A stretch of DNA of 64,000 bases from Sideroxydans sp. (lineage in GTDB: Bacteria > Pseudomonadota > Gammaproteobacteria > Burkholderiales > Gallionellaceae): NCBI GenBank assembly GCA_011620315.1, contig WOZO01000041.1, forward strand, positions 1 through 64,000, in the 5' to 3' direction. This document shows positions 30,700 to 41,565 of this stretch, piece by piece (within the stretch, counting starts at the first letter, position 1; each line of letters opens with the position of its first letter). Under the pieces are notes generated by a model. That model saw only the letters and a program-made list of their open reading frames with translations, searched no databases and was not told the origin of the DNA. Both the position numbers and the translations under genes were made by a program.

Positions 30700-31671
30700 T
30701 TAGAACTTGCCGTATTGCCCCGCCACCACCCTGTCGCGACCGCCGCGCTTGGCCTGATAGAGCGAGGCGTCCGCCGACTGGAGCAGTATCTCCAGCGATG
30801 TATGCTCGTCCGGCAGCACCGACACCACACCGCAGCTGATGGTCACGAACTTGCTGCTGGTGGCGTAGTGCGGCACCTTTAGCTCGGCCACCATCTGGCG
30901 CACGCGCTCGGCGATCCACATCGCGCCGTCCTGGTCCGTTTCACCCAGCACCAGCGTGAACTCTTCCCCGCCGTAGCGTGCCGCCAGATCGGTGCCGCGC
31001 GGCGCGGCGCGCGCGATCTGGTCGGCCACTTTTTTCAGACAGTCGTCGCCGGCCTGATGGCCGTACTTGTCGTTGAACAGCTTGAAGTAGTCGATATCCA
31101 TCATCACCAGCGACAGCGGTTTCTTCATGCGCAGGCAGCGCCGCCACTCGCGTTCCATGAAGTAATCCAGCGATCTGCGGTTGGCGATGCCGGTCAGGGC
31201 GTCGGTTGTGGACAGGCGCTGCAATTCGGCATTGGCGCTGTCAAGTTGACGCGTAACCTCCACCAGTCTGCGCTGCATCCCGATCAGACGCTGCATGGCG
31301 CGCACCTTGGCATGGAACACGACTTCGCTGACCGGCTTGACCAGATAGTCGTCGCCGCCAGCGGCGATGCCGTGCGCAAGGTCTTCATCGGAATTCATCG
31401 CGGTGAGGAAGATGATGGCGGCCCATTCATGCTCGCCTTCCATCTGGCGTATTTGGCGCGCCACCTCAAAACCGTTGATATCCGGCAATTTGATGTCCAG
31501 CAGCACCACATCGGGTCGTTCGCGCTCGTATATCTTCAGCGCCTGCGTGCCGTTCTCCGCAATCAGCGGATCGCTGACATTCATGGCGGCCAGGTAATTG
31601 CCCAATACCTTGACCGTGACTTTGCTGTCTTCCACTACCAGAATGTTGAGTGCTTCCACTTGTCTATTCAT
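30700..31671 (-). CDS. REC-GGDEF diguanylate cyclase response regulator
   Basis: 323 aa. REC (LVVEDSKVTVKVLG...VVLLDIKLPDINGFE...VKPVSE); GGDEF domain with intact YGGEEFTLVLGE. Confidence 0.94.
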   Translation of the reverse strand: MNRQVEALNILVVEDSKVTVKVLGNYLAAMNVSDPLIAENGTQALKIYERERPDVVLLDIKLPDINGFEVARQIRQMEGEHEWAAIIFLTAMNSDEDLAHGIAAGGDDYLVKPVSEVVFHAKVRAMQRLIGMQRRLVEVTRQLDSANAELQRLSTTDALTGIANRRSLDYFMEREWRRCLRMKKPLSLVMMDIDYFKLFNDKYGHQAGDDCLKKVADQIARAAPRGTDLAARYGGEEFTLVLGETDQDGAMWIAERVRQMVAELKVPHYATSSKFVTISCGVVSVLPDEHTSLEILLQSADASLYQAKRGGRDRVVAGQYGKF

Positions 31672-31718
31672 ATGCGGCCGTTCTTGTTGTTGTTCCGATT
31701 ATAGCCAGTGCGGGGCGT

Positions 31719-34700
31719 TCAGTCCGTCTTCCAGTTTTCCACCAATGATTCAAAATCCGCCAGCGGCACCGGGCGGCTGAACAGATAGCCCTGAAACTTT
31801 GCGCAACCGCGTGCAACCAGCGGCGGGATCTGCGCCCTGTCCTCGACACCTTCCGCGATGACGCCGAAACCGAAATTGCGCGCCATGCCGGAGATGGTCT
31901 GCACCATCATCGCGTCGCCCGGATCGGTGAGAATGTCGCGCACAAAGGACTGGTCGATCTTGAGCAGGTCGATAGGCAAGCGCTTGATGTATTGCAGCGA
32001 CGAATAGCCGGTGCCGAAATCATCCATCGAGAAGCGCACACCAACCTCTTTCAATGCCGTCATCTTGCGCGTCGCCTCCTCGATGTCTTCCAGCACCAGA
32101 TTCTCGGTCAGCTCCAGCTCCAGATTGCGCGGATCGGCACCGGTCTCTTCCAATATCAATTTCACTTCGCGCACAAAATCGGGCTGGTGGAACTGCACCG
32201 GACTGATGTTCACGGCAAGGTGCATGCGCCCCAATACTGGATGCGATTCCCACAGCTTGAGCTGGCGACAGGCGTTTTCCAGCACCCAGTGACCGATGGG
32301 CAGGATCAGCCTGGTCTGCTCGGCCATGGGGATGAACTGCGCCGGCGACACCATGCCCAGCTCCGCGCTGCGCCAGCGCAACAGCACCTCCGCTCCCAGC
32401 AGCGAATTGTCCTCGTCGGTCTGCAATTGATAGAACATCTCCAGTTCGCCCTTGGACAGCGCCTGCCGCAACGCGCCCTCCAGCAGGGTGCGCGATTCAA
32501 GCACCGCCTGCATGGATGCCTCGAAGAACGTCACCTTGTTGCGCCCGCTTTCCTTGGACTGGTACATGGCCAGGTCGGCCCGTTTCAGCAGTTCCTCGCT
32601 GCCCACCTCGCCGCCGCGGAACAATACGATGCCGATACTGGGCGTGCTGCGGTGCAACACGCCATCCAACTGATAGGGCTGCGACAGCGCATCGCGTATC
32701 TTCTCGGCAATGCGTCCCGCCTGGGCGACGGCCTCTTCCATGGATACGTTCATGCCTTCCAGCAGCACCACGAACTCGTCGCCGCCGAATCGGGAGATGG
32801 TGTCGGTATCCCGCACACAGGTGCCGAGACGGCGCGCGACCTCCACCAGCAGCCTGTCGCCGTATTCATGACCTTTGGTATCGTTCAGCACTTTGAAGTG
32901 GTCCAGGTCGAGGAACATCAGCGCGCCGTACTGGTCGTTGCGCGCACTCTGGCTCAAAGCGCGTTGCAGATGGTCCTGCAGCAAACGGCGATTGGGCAGG
33001 GATGTGAGCGGATCGTAGAAGGCGAGATTTCTGATCTCCTCCTCCGCTTTCTTGCGCTCGGTGATGTCGACGAACACCGCCACGAAATGCGTCACCTCGC
33101 CCTGATGCTTCACCGCCGTGATGGTCAGCCACTTGGGATATATCTCGCCGCTCTTGCGCCGGTCCCACACTTCTCCCGACCAGCGCCCTTCCTCGATAAC
33201 GGACCGCCACATCTCCTGATAGAAATGCTGGTCGTGACGCCCGGAAGCCAGGATGCGCGGATTCTTGCCCAGCACTTCTTCCTGCCCATAGCCGGTGGTC
33301 AGCTCGAAGGCGTGGTTCACCTTGATGATGTTGGCATCACGGTCGGTCACGATGATGGCTTCCTGCGTGTCAAACGCGACGGAAGCGATACGCCCCTGCT
33401 CGCTCAGCAGCTCGCGTTCGGTCACATCCTGCACGGTACCGATGGAACGCAGCGGCTTGCCGGATGCGTCGAAAGTGGAAGAGCAGCGTTCTTCCACCCA
33501 CTTGATACGGCCGTCCGGCATCTGCAGACGGTGCACGATCTGATACGGCTTTTTGTGCACGAGTGAATCGCTGTAGGCCTGATTCACTTTTTCACGGTCG
33601 TCCGGATGAATGGCGGCAAGGAACGCCTCATAGGATGCACCGAAGCGGCGCTGGTCGATCTCGAAGATCAGGTATATCTGGTCCGACCATGTCAGTACGC
33701 CGGACTGAATATCCAGTTCCCAACTGCCGAAGTGCCCGACTTTTTGCGCTTCCTCCAGCAGTCTGCGCTCGCGCTCCAGCTCGTTTCTGGCATTGACGCG
33801 ATCCGTGATGTCGCGCACAAAAACGAAAAGACGGTCTTCCTGTTTCCAGTAAGTGGCCGACACTTCCACATCAATCTCGCGACCATCCTTGCGCCGGTGA
33901 CGCGTTTCGAAAACATCCCAGCCGCGCCGGAATATTTCTTTTATATGTTCAAACACCTCTTGCGGCGACCGTTCCCGGGCTTCCAGTTGCGGGATGCACA
34001 TTGCCAGCAATTCCTCGCGGCTGTAACCGGACATCTTGCAGTAAGACTGGTTCACGTCCAGCAAACAGCCCTGCCCGTCAGTCAGCCAGTAGCCGTCGCT
34101 GGTGGTTTCCAGCACATGCTGCAGATCGCCGACCGCCCGCTCGCGCATGCTGAGGCTGTCGCCCACGCGCTGCGCCATCAGATCGAAGCGATGGCCCAAC
34201 TCGGCCAGCTCATCCTCGCCGCGCAATCCCGTCTGGGTCGTGAAGTCGCCCGCCGCAAAACGGTCTGCCGCAGCCACCAGCACCCCGACGCGGCGACTGA
34301 CCAGGCGGTGCAGGATGTAGGCGATAACGATGGAAGCCAGCAAAGTGATCAGGCCGAACACCAGCGCCTGTTGCAGGGAATCCCGGCGCGCCGCCTGCAC
34401 CTGCTCGCTGATATCCGCCTCGACATACAGCACGCCCATTTTCTTCTCCAGCCCGCCATGGCGATAGGACACGAGCAGCGGGAAGTAACCTTGCAGCAGC
34501 GCGGGCCGCTGCGCATTGAATGCCAGCCTGCTCTGTTCGCCCTGTCTGACCAGGCGCGCATCCGTTTCGGAATAGAGGGAATGTGCGGCGGCCGACTCGC
34601 CTTTCCATCTGAAGAAATTCGACAGGATCACGCGATGATCACTGTCCGCCAGCAGCAGCGTGCCGATACCCGGACGCATGGCCGCCAGCGAGATGCTCAA

Positions 34701-34904
34701 CAGCGCTTCCGCCTCGTCGCCTTCCGTCAGACGGTTGTAGAGGATGTTCTGCAACTGCCCCATCTCCAGCTCGATCTCGCGCGACATGTGGGCTTCGATC
34801 ACGCGCCGGTTCTGCCTGTCCTCCTGCAGATAGACGAGCATCGAACTGACCATCGAGAAGGCCATCAGGATCGAAGGAATGAGGAAGGAAAGACGTTTTT
34901 TCAT
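31719..34904 (-). CDS. Membrane PAS-GGDEF-EAL protein
   Basis: About 1061 aa. TM helices plus HAMP-like region, several PAS domains, GGDEFVVLLEG, EAL domain with EVLLRW instead of EALLRW. Start at MKKRLSF; the track ORF begins at 34922. Confidence 0.93.
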   Translation of the reverse strand: MKKRLSFLIPSILMAFSMVSSMLVYLQEDRQNRRVIEAHMSREIELEMGQLQNILYNRLTEGDEAEALLSISLAAMRPGIGTLLLADSDHRVILSNFFRWKGESAAAHSLYSETDARLVRQGEQSRLAFNAQRPALLQGYFPLLVSYRHGGLEKKMGVLYVEADISEQVQAARRDSLQQALVFGLITLLASIVIAYILHRLVSRRVGVLVAAADRFAAGDFTTQTGLRGEDELAELGHRFDLMAQRVGDSLSMRERAVGDLQHVLETTSDGYWLTDGQGCLLDVNQSYCKMSGYSREELLAMCIPQLEARERSPQEVFEHIKEIFRRGWDVFETRHRRKDGREIDVEVSATYWKQEDRLFVFVRDITDRVNARNELERERRLLEEAQKVGHFGSWELDIQSGVLTWSDQIYLIFEIDQRRFGASYEAFLAAIHPDDREKVNQAYSDSLVHKKPYQIVHRLQMPDGRIKWVEERCSSTFDASGKPLRSIGTVQDVTERELLSEQGRIASVAFDTQEAIIVTDRDANIIKVNHAFELTTGYGQEEVLGKNPRILASGRHDQHFYQEMWRSVIEEGRWSGEVWDRRKSGEIYPKWLTITAVKHQGEVTHFVAVFVDITERKKAEEEIRNLAFYDPLTSLPNRRLLQDHLQRALSQSARNDQYGALMFLDLDHFKVLNDTKGHEYGDRLLVEVARRLGTCVRDTDTISRFGGDEFVVLLEGMNVSMEEAVAQAGRIAEKIRDALSQPYQLDGVLHRSTPSIGIVLFRGGEVGSEELLKRADLAMYQSKESGRNKVTFFEASMQAVLESRTLLEGALRQALSKGELEMFYQLQTDEDNSLLGAEVLLRWRSAELGMVSPAQFIPMAEQTRLILPIGHWVLENACRQLKLWESHPVLGRMHLAVNISPVQFHQPDFVREVKLILEETGADPRNLELELTENLVLEDIEEATRKMTALKEVGVRFSMDDFGTGYSSLQYIKRLPIDLLKIDQSFVRDILTDPGDAMMVQTISGMARNFGFGVIAEGVEDRAQIPPLVARGCAKFQGYLFSRPVPLADFESLVENWKTD

Positions 34905-34914
34905 CGAAAGGTTT

Positions 34915-35898
34915 CTATCCACCGATACAGGCCTGCAGATCAGGTGGCAGCGCGGGGCGGATGTCGATCTCCCGCTTGAGCTGGCCTTCTCCCACCATCA
35001 CCGCATTCAGGCGTTTGGCTGCATTCAGTATTTGCGGTGCCTCGCCGCCGAGCAGCGCAAGGTTCTCTTCCGCGCCGGGTGTCTTGATGCCCTGCACCAT
35101 GGCGCGATATGCCTGCGGCGTGACGCCCAGTCTTTTGGCGATGGATGCCGCTGCCGCATCGGGTGAGCGGCGCATGTATTCCAGCGTGCGCAACCACTGG
35201 CGCGCGACGTTGCAGACTTCGGCACGGCGCGTCTGATACACCTCCTCGCGCACCAGCATCAGATCGAATATCTCGTCCGGTATCCGGCTGCTGTCAAACA
35301 GCACATGCGCGCCGCGGTTGGCCAGCGCGGTCTTGAACGGGTCGAAGGTAATGAATGCATCCGCCTTGCCCAGCCGGTACATCTCTTCGTGTTTGCTCTC
35401 CGCACTGGGAATGACTTGCACATCCTGGCGGCTCAACCCCGCCGCTTCCAGCGTGCGGCTGAGCATATACACACCGAGCGGGATGTTGAGGATGGCGATG
35501 CGTTTCCCCTTCAGGTCGGCCAGACGTTTCACCTGCGGCTTCGCCATCACCGCATCCGCCCCGTTGGAGACATCCAGCGCCATCAGGATGCGCAGCTTGA
35601 CGCCGCTCTGCATCAGATCCATGGTCTCATCCAGCGTCAGCGTCGCCATATCCGCGGAATGATTACGGAACGACTCCAGGGTGATGTCGGACGAAGGCAG
35701 TTCGAATATCCTGGCTTGCGCAGGTTGCAGATAGCCGATCTCTTTCGCCAGATAGAGCGGCTCATAGCCCGGCCACGGGCTGCTGGCGATGCGCAAAGGC
35801 GGCTCGTGCTGCCTGTCGCAAGCGGCCAGCAGCGGCGGCAAAACCAGGGCAAGCGGAAACAGGCATGAACAAGCCAGTCGCTTTTGAAGTGACTTCAA
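34915..35898 (-). CDS. NMT1/SsuA-like substrate-binding lipoprotein
   Basis: Lipobox-like PPLLAACDR; IASSPWPGYEPLYLAKEIGYL. Start proposed as TTG at 35898 behind GGGAGGGGAG; the track ORF begins at 35973. Confidence 0.82.
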   Translation of the reverse strand: MKSLQKRLACSCLFPLALVLPPLLAACDRQHEPPLRIASSPWPGYEPLYLAKEIGYLQPAQARIFELPSSDITLESFRNHSADMATLTLDETMDLMQSGVKLRILMALDVSNGADAVMAKPQVKRLADLKGKRIAILNIPLGVYMLSRTLEAAGLSRQDVQVIPSAESKHEEMYRLGKADAFITFDPFKTALANRGAHVLFDSSRIPDEIFDLMLVREEVYQTRRAEVCNVARQWLRTLEYMRRSPDAAAASIAKRLGVTPQAYRAMVQGIKTPGAEENLALLGGEAPQILNAAKRLNAVMVGEGQLKREIDIRPALPPDLQACIGG

Positions 35899-36001
35899 AC
35901 TGCTCCCCTCCCAATCAATCGGCCAAAGTTCTGATGACCTTGTGCCAACAAAACAAAATTCATCAGCGCTCAAAACGAGTCTGATTATACGGACTATTCG
36001 T

Positions 36002-39000
36002 TCAGTCCGATTTCCAATCGGCGATCAGGCGTTCCAGTTCATCCAGGGGGATGGGTTTGCTGAAGAAAAAGCCCTGATAGGCCATGCAGGCATGGTGTTT
36101 GAGGAAACTCAGCTGGGCTTCGTTCTCCACCCCTTCGGCGATGACATCGTGCCGGAAGTTCTTCGCCATATCGATGATGCTCCGCACCATACCCGCATCG
36201 CTCTGGTCGACGGTGATGTCGCGCACGAAGCTCTTGTCGATCTTGAGCTGGTCCAACGGCAGCTTCTTCAGATACGAAAGCGAGGAATAACCGATGCCAA
36301 AATCGTCCAGCGACAGCTGCACGCCGAGCACCTTCAACTTGCGCATCTTCTCCGCCACATCGGTGATGTCGTTCAGCACCACGCCTTCGGTCAGCTCCAG
36401 TTTCAACTTCTTCGGTTCGACGCCGTGCCGCTGCAGGATGGATGCCAGATATTCCACGAAATCATGCATGGCGAACTGGTGGGCGCTGACATTGACCGCC
36501 ATCGTCAAACCGGACTTGAGCGGATCGCCAGACCACAGCGCCAACTGGGCGCAAGCACGGTGCAATACCCAATCGCCCAATTCAATGATGAGCATGCTCT
36601 CCTCTGCCACCGGGATAAATTTCCCCGGCGGGATCATGCCGCGCGCGGGATGCTGCCAGCGCAACAATGCCTCGACCCCAACCAGTTTGCGTTCGTTGTC
36701 CACCTGCACCTGATAATGCAACTGCAGCTCGTTGTTCTCGATGGCACGGCGCAGGTCGTTCTCCAGCATGGCGCGGGTGTCCAGATCGCTCTGCAGGCTG
36801 GGATCGTAGAAACGGACAGTGTTGCGCCCGGCGTTCTTGGCCTGGTACATCGCCACGTCCGCATGCTTGATCAGATCGTCGGCAGTCGCCTCCCCGTCGT
36901 GGAACAACTCCACGCCGATACTGGGCGAACTGTAATGCTCATGCTCCTTGATCTGATACGGACGCGCCAGCCACTCCCTGATCTTTTCCGCCACCAGTCC
37001 GGCCTTGTGCGACGCCTCGTCGCGGTGGCTGCCCATCCCCTCCACCACCACCACGAATTCGTCGCCGCCCAGCCTCGCCACCGTATCGACTTCGCGCACA
37101 CAGTGTTTGATGCGTTCCGCAACTTCGATCAGCAGCAGATCGCCGTAGTCGTGGCCGAGCGTATCGTTCAGTACCTTGAAACGATCCAGATCGATGAACA
37201 GCAATGCGCCGAAGTCGCCGTTGCGCGCCGAGACGGCCAGCGCATTGTGCAGACGGTCCAAGAACAAGCGGCGGTTGGGCAACTGCGTCAGCGCGTCGTA
37301 AAAAGCCAGCCCGCGTATCTCGTCCTCGTTGCGCTTGCGCTCGGTGATGTCGCTGAAAATGGCGACATAGTTGACCGTTTTGCCGGCCTCGTCCTTCACT
37401 GCCGTGATGGTCATCCACTTGGGATATATCTCGCCGTTCTTGCGCCGATCCCATATCTCGCCAGCCCATGAGCCCTGCCCAAGCAACTGCTGCCACATCT
37501 CCTGGTAGAAAGCCTGGTCGTGGCGGCCGGAGCTCATGATGCGCGGATTCATCCCGAGCACTTCCCATGAACGATAGCCGGTTATCTGCGTAAAGGCATT
37601 ATTCACGCGCACGATGTTGGACTGCGCATCGGTGATCAGGATCGCATCGTGCGTCTCGAAGGTGGCTGCCGCCACACGCAACTGTTCCTCGTCTCGCTTG
37701 CGCGCGGTGATGTCCTGCACCATGCCCACCGAACGCAAGGGCTCGCCCGTCCCGTCATAGGTGGTGGTGCAATGTTCGCGCACCCATTTGATACGCCCGT
37801 CCGGGAACAGCAACCGGTGCTCTATATCGTATGGCAGGTGATCCCGCAGTGAATGCTGATAAGCCTGCTCCACTTTGTCGCGATCATCTGGATGGATGGA
37901 TCGTTCGAAGATGTCGTACAGCGACTCATCGGCGGACTTCTCGGATTCGAAGATGCGATAAGTCTCGTCGGACCATTTCAATTTGCCGCATGGCAACTCC
38001 ATCTCCCAGCTTCCCAGCCGGCCCAGTCGTTGTGCCTCGTTCAGCATTTCCTGCTGTTGCTGCAGACGCGCGGCGTACAGCTTGCGCTGGGTGATATCGT
38101 GGCAGAACACGAAAAGCTTCTGCTCCTCGGGCATGAAGGTGGCGGATATCTCGATATCCATCACACTGCCGTCCTTGCGTCGGTGCACCGTCTCGAACTG
38201 GTCGTGCCCGGTCGCGATGATCTTTTCGATGTGTGCCCCGACTTCCTCCGGGTGCTCGCCGGCCTCCAGCTGGCTGATATGCATCCCTGTCAGCTCCTGC
38301 ACGGTATAGCCGGACATGCGCGCATAAGCCTCGTTCGCCTCCTGCAGAAAACCCTCCGCATCGGTCATCCAGTAACCGTCCAGTGCCGTCTCGATCATCT
38401 GATGGTGGCGCAGCAACACATTTTCGATCCGCTTGCGCTCGGTGATGTCGCGGCTGGCCGCATACATGTAGAGCTGCCCGTCGATCTCCACGCCGGTGGC
38501 GCATACCTCGACATCGAGCAAGCTGCCGTCTTTGCGCTTGTGTTTCGTCTCAAAGGTCGCGCTCTTGCCGGTCAGCATGCGGAAGCGATCAGACAGTTCC
38601 TCACCGCCGAACTGGTCGTCCAAGTCGCGCACGTTGAGTTGCATCACCTCTTCGCGCTTATAACCCAGCATGTCGCAGAAGGCGGCATTGACCTCGATCA
38701 CCTTGCCCCGCGCATCCATCACATGCACACCTTCCATGGAGTTGTCGCGCAGCGTCAGATTTCTCTTCAACTGCGCCTCTATCTGCCGCAGGTAACTGCG
38801 CTGCGCCGAGATATCCACGCCGAGACCGATCAGCACCGGGCTGCCGTCAAAGATCACCCGCCGCCCGGTGAAGTGGTAGGGGATACGTTCGCCCCATGCG
38901 TTCACCAGCGAGGCTTCCGCCTCGGATTCGCCGCGCTCGAACACCTCGCGTATGCGCGCTTCGATCACCGTCCTGTCGTCTCCCTCGAACAGCTCCAGCG

Positions 39001-40369
39001 CATTCGTGTCGGCCAGCCCGTTCTCGCCGACACCCAGCACCTGCTCGAAGTTGCGGTTCCACATCAGCAAGGTCCCGTCCATGCCCACCATGTAGAACAC
39101 CCCGGGCAATGACTCGATCAGTTCCTTGCGGAAGGCGTTCTCGCGCTCCATGTCATCACCGGCGGTCAGCTTTTCCAGCATGATGTTCAGGGACTGCACC
39201 AGTTCGCCGATCTCGCCGCTGCCGGATTCGCGCAGATGCGGCTGACGATGGTCGCCGGCGATCTCGCGCGCGGCAACGGTGATGCGCCGGAGCGGACGCA
39301 GGATGGAACGAAGGGCCAGCATGAAAGCCGCGGCGGCGAGCAGTGTCAGCAGCAGAGCCTTGAGCATACTGCTCCCGGGGATGCCCGCCGCGTCCGCACC
39401 CAGCGCCTGCTGCGGCACATGGTAGGCCAGCAGCAGGAAGCGCCATGGATGATCCGGATCGAATCGCACGCGCTCCGACGCCAGATAACCGCCCCTTCCG
39501 TCCGGCGCCTCGCGCATCGGCGAGCAGCTACCCGCGTGCGGGTCGAACTTCGACTTCAGGACGGGAAAGTCATTGCGGATATCGGCCTGCAGCAAGCCGG
39601 GTTGGACGGGGCCGATGCGCGTCGCATCGGGATGCAACAGATAGTGTCCGTTATTATCCGTGACATAACTTTCGATACCTTTTACCCCGCCTCTGGCAAG
39701 CGGTGACAGCAACGAAGCCGCATCCATATTCAACACCAGCATGCCAAAACGGCGGCCGCGCTCGTCGAACACCGGTACCACGGCGCGCAAAGTCAGGCGT
39801 TGCGGCACTTCGATGCGCTCATATTCTTCATAGAGCGTGAAGTCGGACAAGTGGACACTGTTCGCTGCCAGCGCCTGCCCCGCCTTGAAATAATCCCTGT
39901 CCGCTTTGCGTTGCAGTGCCGCTCCCTGCACGATCCGCAGGCGGTCATTGGCGCGATCGATGCGCACCAGTTCGCGACCGCCATCGGCCAGACCGATGTA
40001 GCGCACCTGAAAATATTCAGGATGCGCGGTAAGGTAAGCGGTGAAAATCTCCTGCAGGCGGCGTTCCCAGACCTGACGCGTGTTCTGTTCGCGCGGATCG
40101 ATACCGCCATTTTGGATGGCGCGCGCGATACCGCTGAGGGGTGGCGTGTTGGACAGGAACAGCGCGTCGCGTCGCAGAGTGTCGATCTGCAACAGCAGGC
40201 GTTCACGTTCGACATGCAATGCACCATCCAGATTCGACTCGCGTTGCGTAAGGAACGCTTCCTTGATGCGCCGATCCTCCCCCCAAGTCCAGAGCATACC
40301 GCCCGCCACCACCAGCAAAAGACCCAGCAAAGTGATGCGGGTCGAGAGGCTGATGTCGGCAAGTCTCAT
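36002..40369 (-). CDS. Very large Cache-HAMP-multiPAS-GGDEF-EAL protein
   Basis: 1455 aa. N-terminal TM plus periplasmic sensor, several PAS/PAC repeats, GGDEFVVVVEG, VGVEALLRWQHP. Confidence 0.95.
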   Translation of the reverse strand: MRLADISLSTRITLLGLLLVVAGGMLWTWGEDRRIKEAFLTQRESNLDGALHVERERLLLQIDTLRRDALFLSNTPPLSGIARAIQNGGIDPREQNTRQVWERRLQEIFTAYLTAHPEYFQVRYIGLADGGRELVRIDRANDRLRIVQGAALQRKADRDYFKAGQALAANSVHLSDFTLYEEYERIEVPQRLTLRAVVPVFDERGRRFGMLVLNMDAASLLSPLARGGVKGIESYVTDNNGHYLLHPDATRIGPVQPGLLQADIRNDFPVLKSKFDPHAGSCSPMREAPDGRGGYLASERVRFDPDHPWRFLLLAYHVPQQALGADAAGIPGSSMLKALLLTLLAAAAFMLALRSILRPLRRITVAAREIAGDHRQPHLRESGSGEIGELVQSLNIMLEKLTAGDDMERENAFRKELIESLPGVFYMVGMDGTLLMWNRNFEQVLGVGENGLADTNALELFEGDDRTVIEARIREVFERGESEAEASLVNAWGERIPYHFTGRRVIFDGSPVLIGLGVDISAQRSYLRQIEAQLKRNLTLRDNSMEGVHVMDARGKVIEVNAAFCDMLGYKREEVMQLNVRDLDDQFGGEELSDRFRMLTGKSATFETKHKRKDGSLLDVEVCATGVEIDGQLYMYAASRDITERKRIENVLLRHHQMIETALDGYWMTDAEGFLQEANEAYARMSGYTVQELTGMHISQLEAGEHPEEVGAHIEKIIATGHDQFETVHRRKDGSVMDIEISATFMPEEQKLFVFCHDITQRKLYAARLQQQQEMLNEAQRLGRLGSWEMELPCGKLKWSDETYRIFESEKSADESLYDIFERSIHPDDRDKVEQAYQHSLRDHLPYDIEHRLLFPDGRIKWVREHCTTTYDGTGEPLRSVGMVQDITARKRDEEQLRVAAATFETHDAILITDAQSNIVRVNNAFTQITGYRSWEVLGMNPRIMSSGRHDQAFYQEMWQQLLGQGSWAGEIWDRRKNGEIYPKWMTITAVKDEAGKTVNYVAIFSDITERKRNEDEIRGLAFYDALTQLPNRRLFLDRLHNALAVSARNGDFGALLFIDLDRFKVLNDTLGHDYGDLLLIEVAERIKHCVREVDTVARLGGDEFVVVVEGMGSHRDEASHKAGLVAEKIREWLARPYQIKEHEHYSSPSIGVELFHDGEATADDLIKHADVAMYQAKNAGRNTVRFYDPSLQSDLDTRAMLENDLRRAIENNELQLHYQVQVDNERKLVGVEALLRWQHPARGMIPPGKFIPVAEESMLIIELGDWVLHRACAQLALWSGDPLKSGLTMAVNVSAHQFAMHDFVEYLASILQRHGVEPKKLKLELTEGVVLNDITDVAEKMRKLKVLGVQLSLDDFGIGYSSLSYLKKLPLDQLKIDKSFVRDITVDQSDAGMVRSIIDMAKNFRHDVIAEGVENEAQLSFLKHHACMAYQGFFFSKPIPLDELERLIADWKSD

Positions 40370-40376
40370 AGGGCGC

Positions 40377-41126
40377 TTACTGCATGAGTGCGACGGCGGA
40401 CTTCAGATCCTGCCATGCCTTGGCTTTTTCGCCGGGACTGCGCAACAGGTAGGCGGGGTGATAGGTGATGATCAGCGGCGTACCGTGGTAGTCATACGTA
40501 GTCCCGCGCAGGGAACCCAACGGGGCATCGCGCCCCAGCAGGGCGGTGGCCGCTGTTTTGCCCAGCGCGATGATGAGTTTGGGTTTGATCAGCGCGATCT
40601 GTTGGCGCAGATACGGCATACAGGTGGCGATCTCGTCCGCTTCCGGCACGCGGTTGTTCGACGGACGGCATTTGACGATGTTGGCGATATAGACATTGTC
40701 GCCGCGCTTGAGACCGATAGAGAACAGCATGTTGTCCAGCAGCTTGCCCGCCTGCCCCACGAACGGTTCGCCCTGCGCATCCTCTTCCGCGCCCGGGCCT
40801 TCGCCCACGAACAGCCAGTCCGCCTGCTCGTCGCCCACGCCGAACACGGTCTGTGTGCAACCCTCGCGCAGCTTGCACGCCGTGCAGTCACGTACTTTTT
40901 CTTTGAGTGCTGTCCAGTCCAGCGATGCGACCTCGGGAATAGCCGCGATCTCCGGCAGTTCGGCAACAGGCATAACCATTTCGACAGGTGCCGCAGTCTT
41001 CACTTGCGGGGAGCCTTCCATGCCGACGGAAGCGGGGACGACCTCCTCCTGCACGGGCACACCGCGCCGTACCCAAAGCGGATACAGGTTCAGTTCTCGC
41101 AGTAGCTGCTCATCCCGAACGTTCAC
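40377..41126 (-). CDS. Type-4 (Fe-S) uracil-DNA glycosylase
   Basis: 249 aa. [59 protein letters not shown]. Confidence 0.93.
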   Translation of the reverse strand: MNVRDEQLLRELNLYPLWVRRGVPVQEEVVPASVGMEGSPQVKTAAPVEMVMPVAELPEIAAIPEVASLDWTALKEKVRDCTACKLREGCTQTVFGVGDEQADWLFVGEGPGAEEDAQGEPFVGQAGKLLDNMLFSIGLKRGDNVYIANIVKCRPSNNRVPEADEIATCMPYLRQQIALIKPKLIIALGKTAATALLGRDAPLGSLRGTTYDYHGTPLIITYHPAYLLRSPGEKAKAWQDLKSAVALMQ

Positions 41127-41563
41127 AACCCTCTCCCCATCAATATGGCATCTTCACGGCCGGTATGTGCCGGATAGTAGTCGCGGCGCAGTCCGATGTC
41201 ACTGAAACCCATGCTGCGATACAGGGCAATGGCGGATACATTCGACGCGCGCACTTCCAGCACCATGCGCCGCATCTCGTTCTTTCTGGCCAGTGCCAGC
41301 ATCTCGTTCAGCAATCTCCTGCCCTGTCCCTTGCGCTGTTGCGCGGTGGCGATGGCGATGTCCAGCAATTCCGCTTCATCCACCGCCAGCAGCATCACGG
41401 CATAGCCGACCAGTTCCCGCTGTGCCGTTTCATACACTTTGCACTGGTATTTGCTGCGCAATGCGTCGCTGAAATTGCCCGGCGTCCAGGGGTGCGCATG
41501 CACCGCGCGCTCGATGGCCAATACGCCATCCAGATCCGCTTCCTTCATGTCGCGCAGGATCAT
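41123..41563 (-). CDS. rimI: Ribosomal protein S18-alanine N-acetyltransferase RimI
   Basis: [39 protein letters not shown] motif [15 protein letters not shown]. The track ORF begins at 41602. Confidence 0.93.
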   Translation of the reverse strand: MILRDMKEADLDGVLAIERAVHAHPWTPGNFSDALRSKYQCKVYETAQRELVGYAVMLLAVDEAELLDIAIATAQQRKGQGRRLLNEMLALARKNEMRRMVLEVRASNVSAIALYRSMGFSDIGLRRDYYPAHTGREDAILMGRGL

Positions 41564-41565
41564 AT

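Noticed and set aside
31992-33566. 524-aa plus-strand ORF inside the GGDEF-EAL gene (and similar at 33606..34979, 35942..37471, 37853..39112)
   Set aside because: Shadow ORFs opposite strongly supported PAS-GGDEF-EAL coding sequence.
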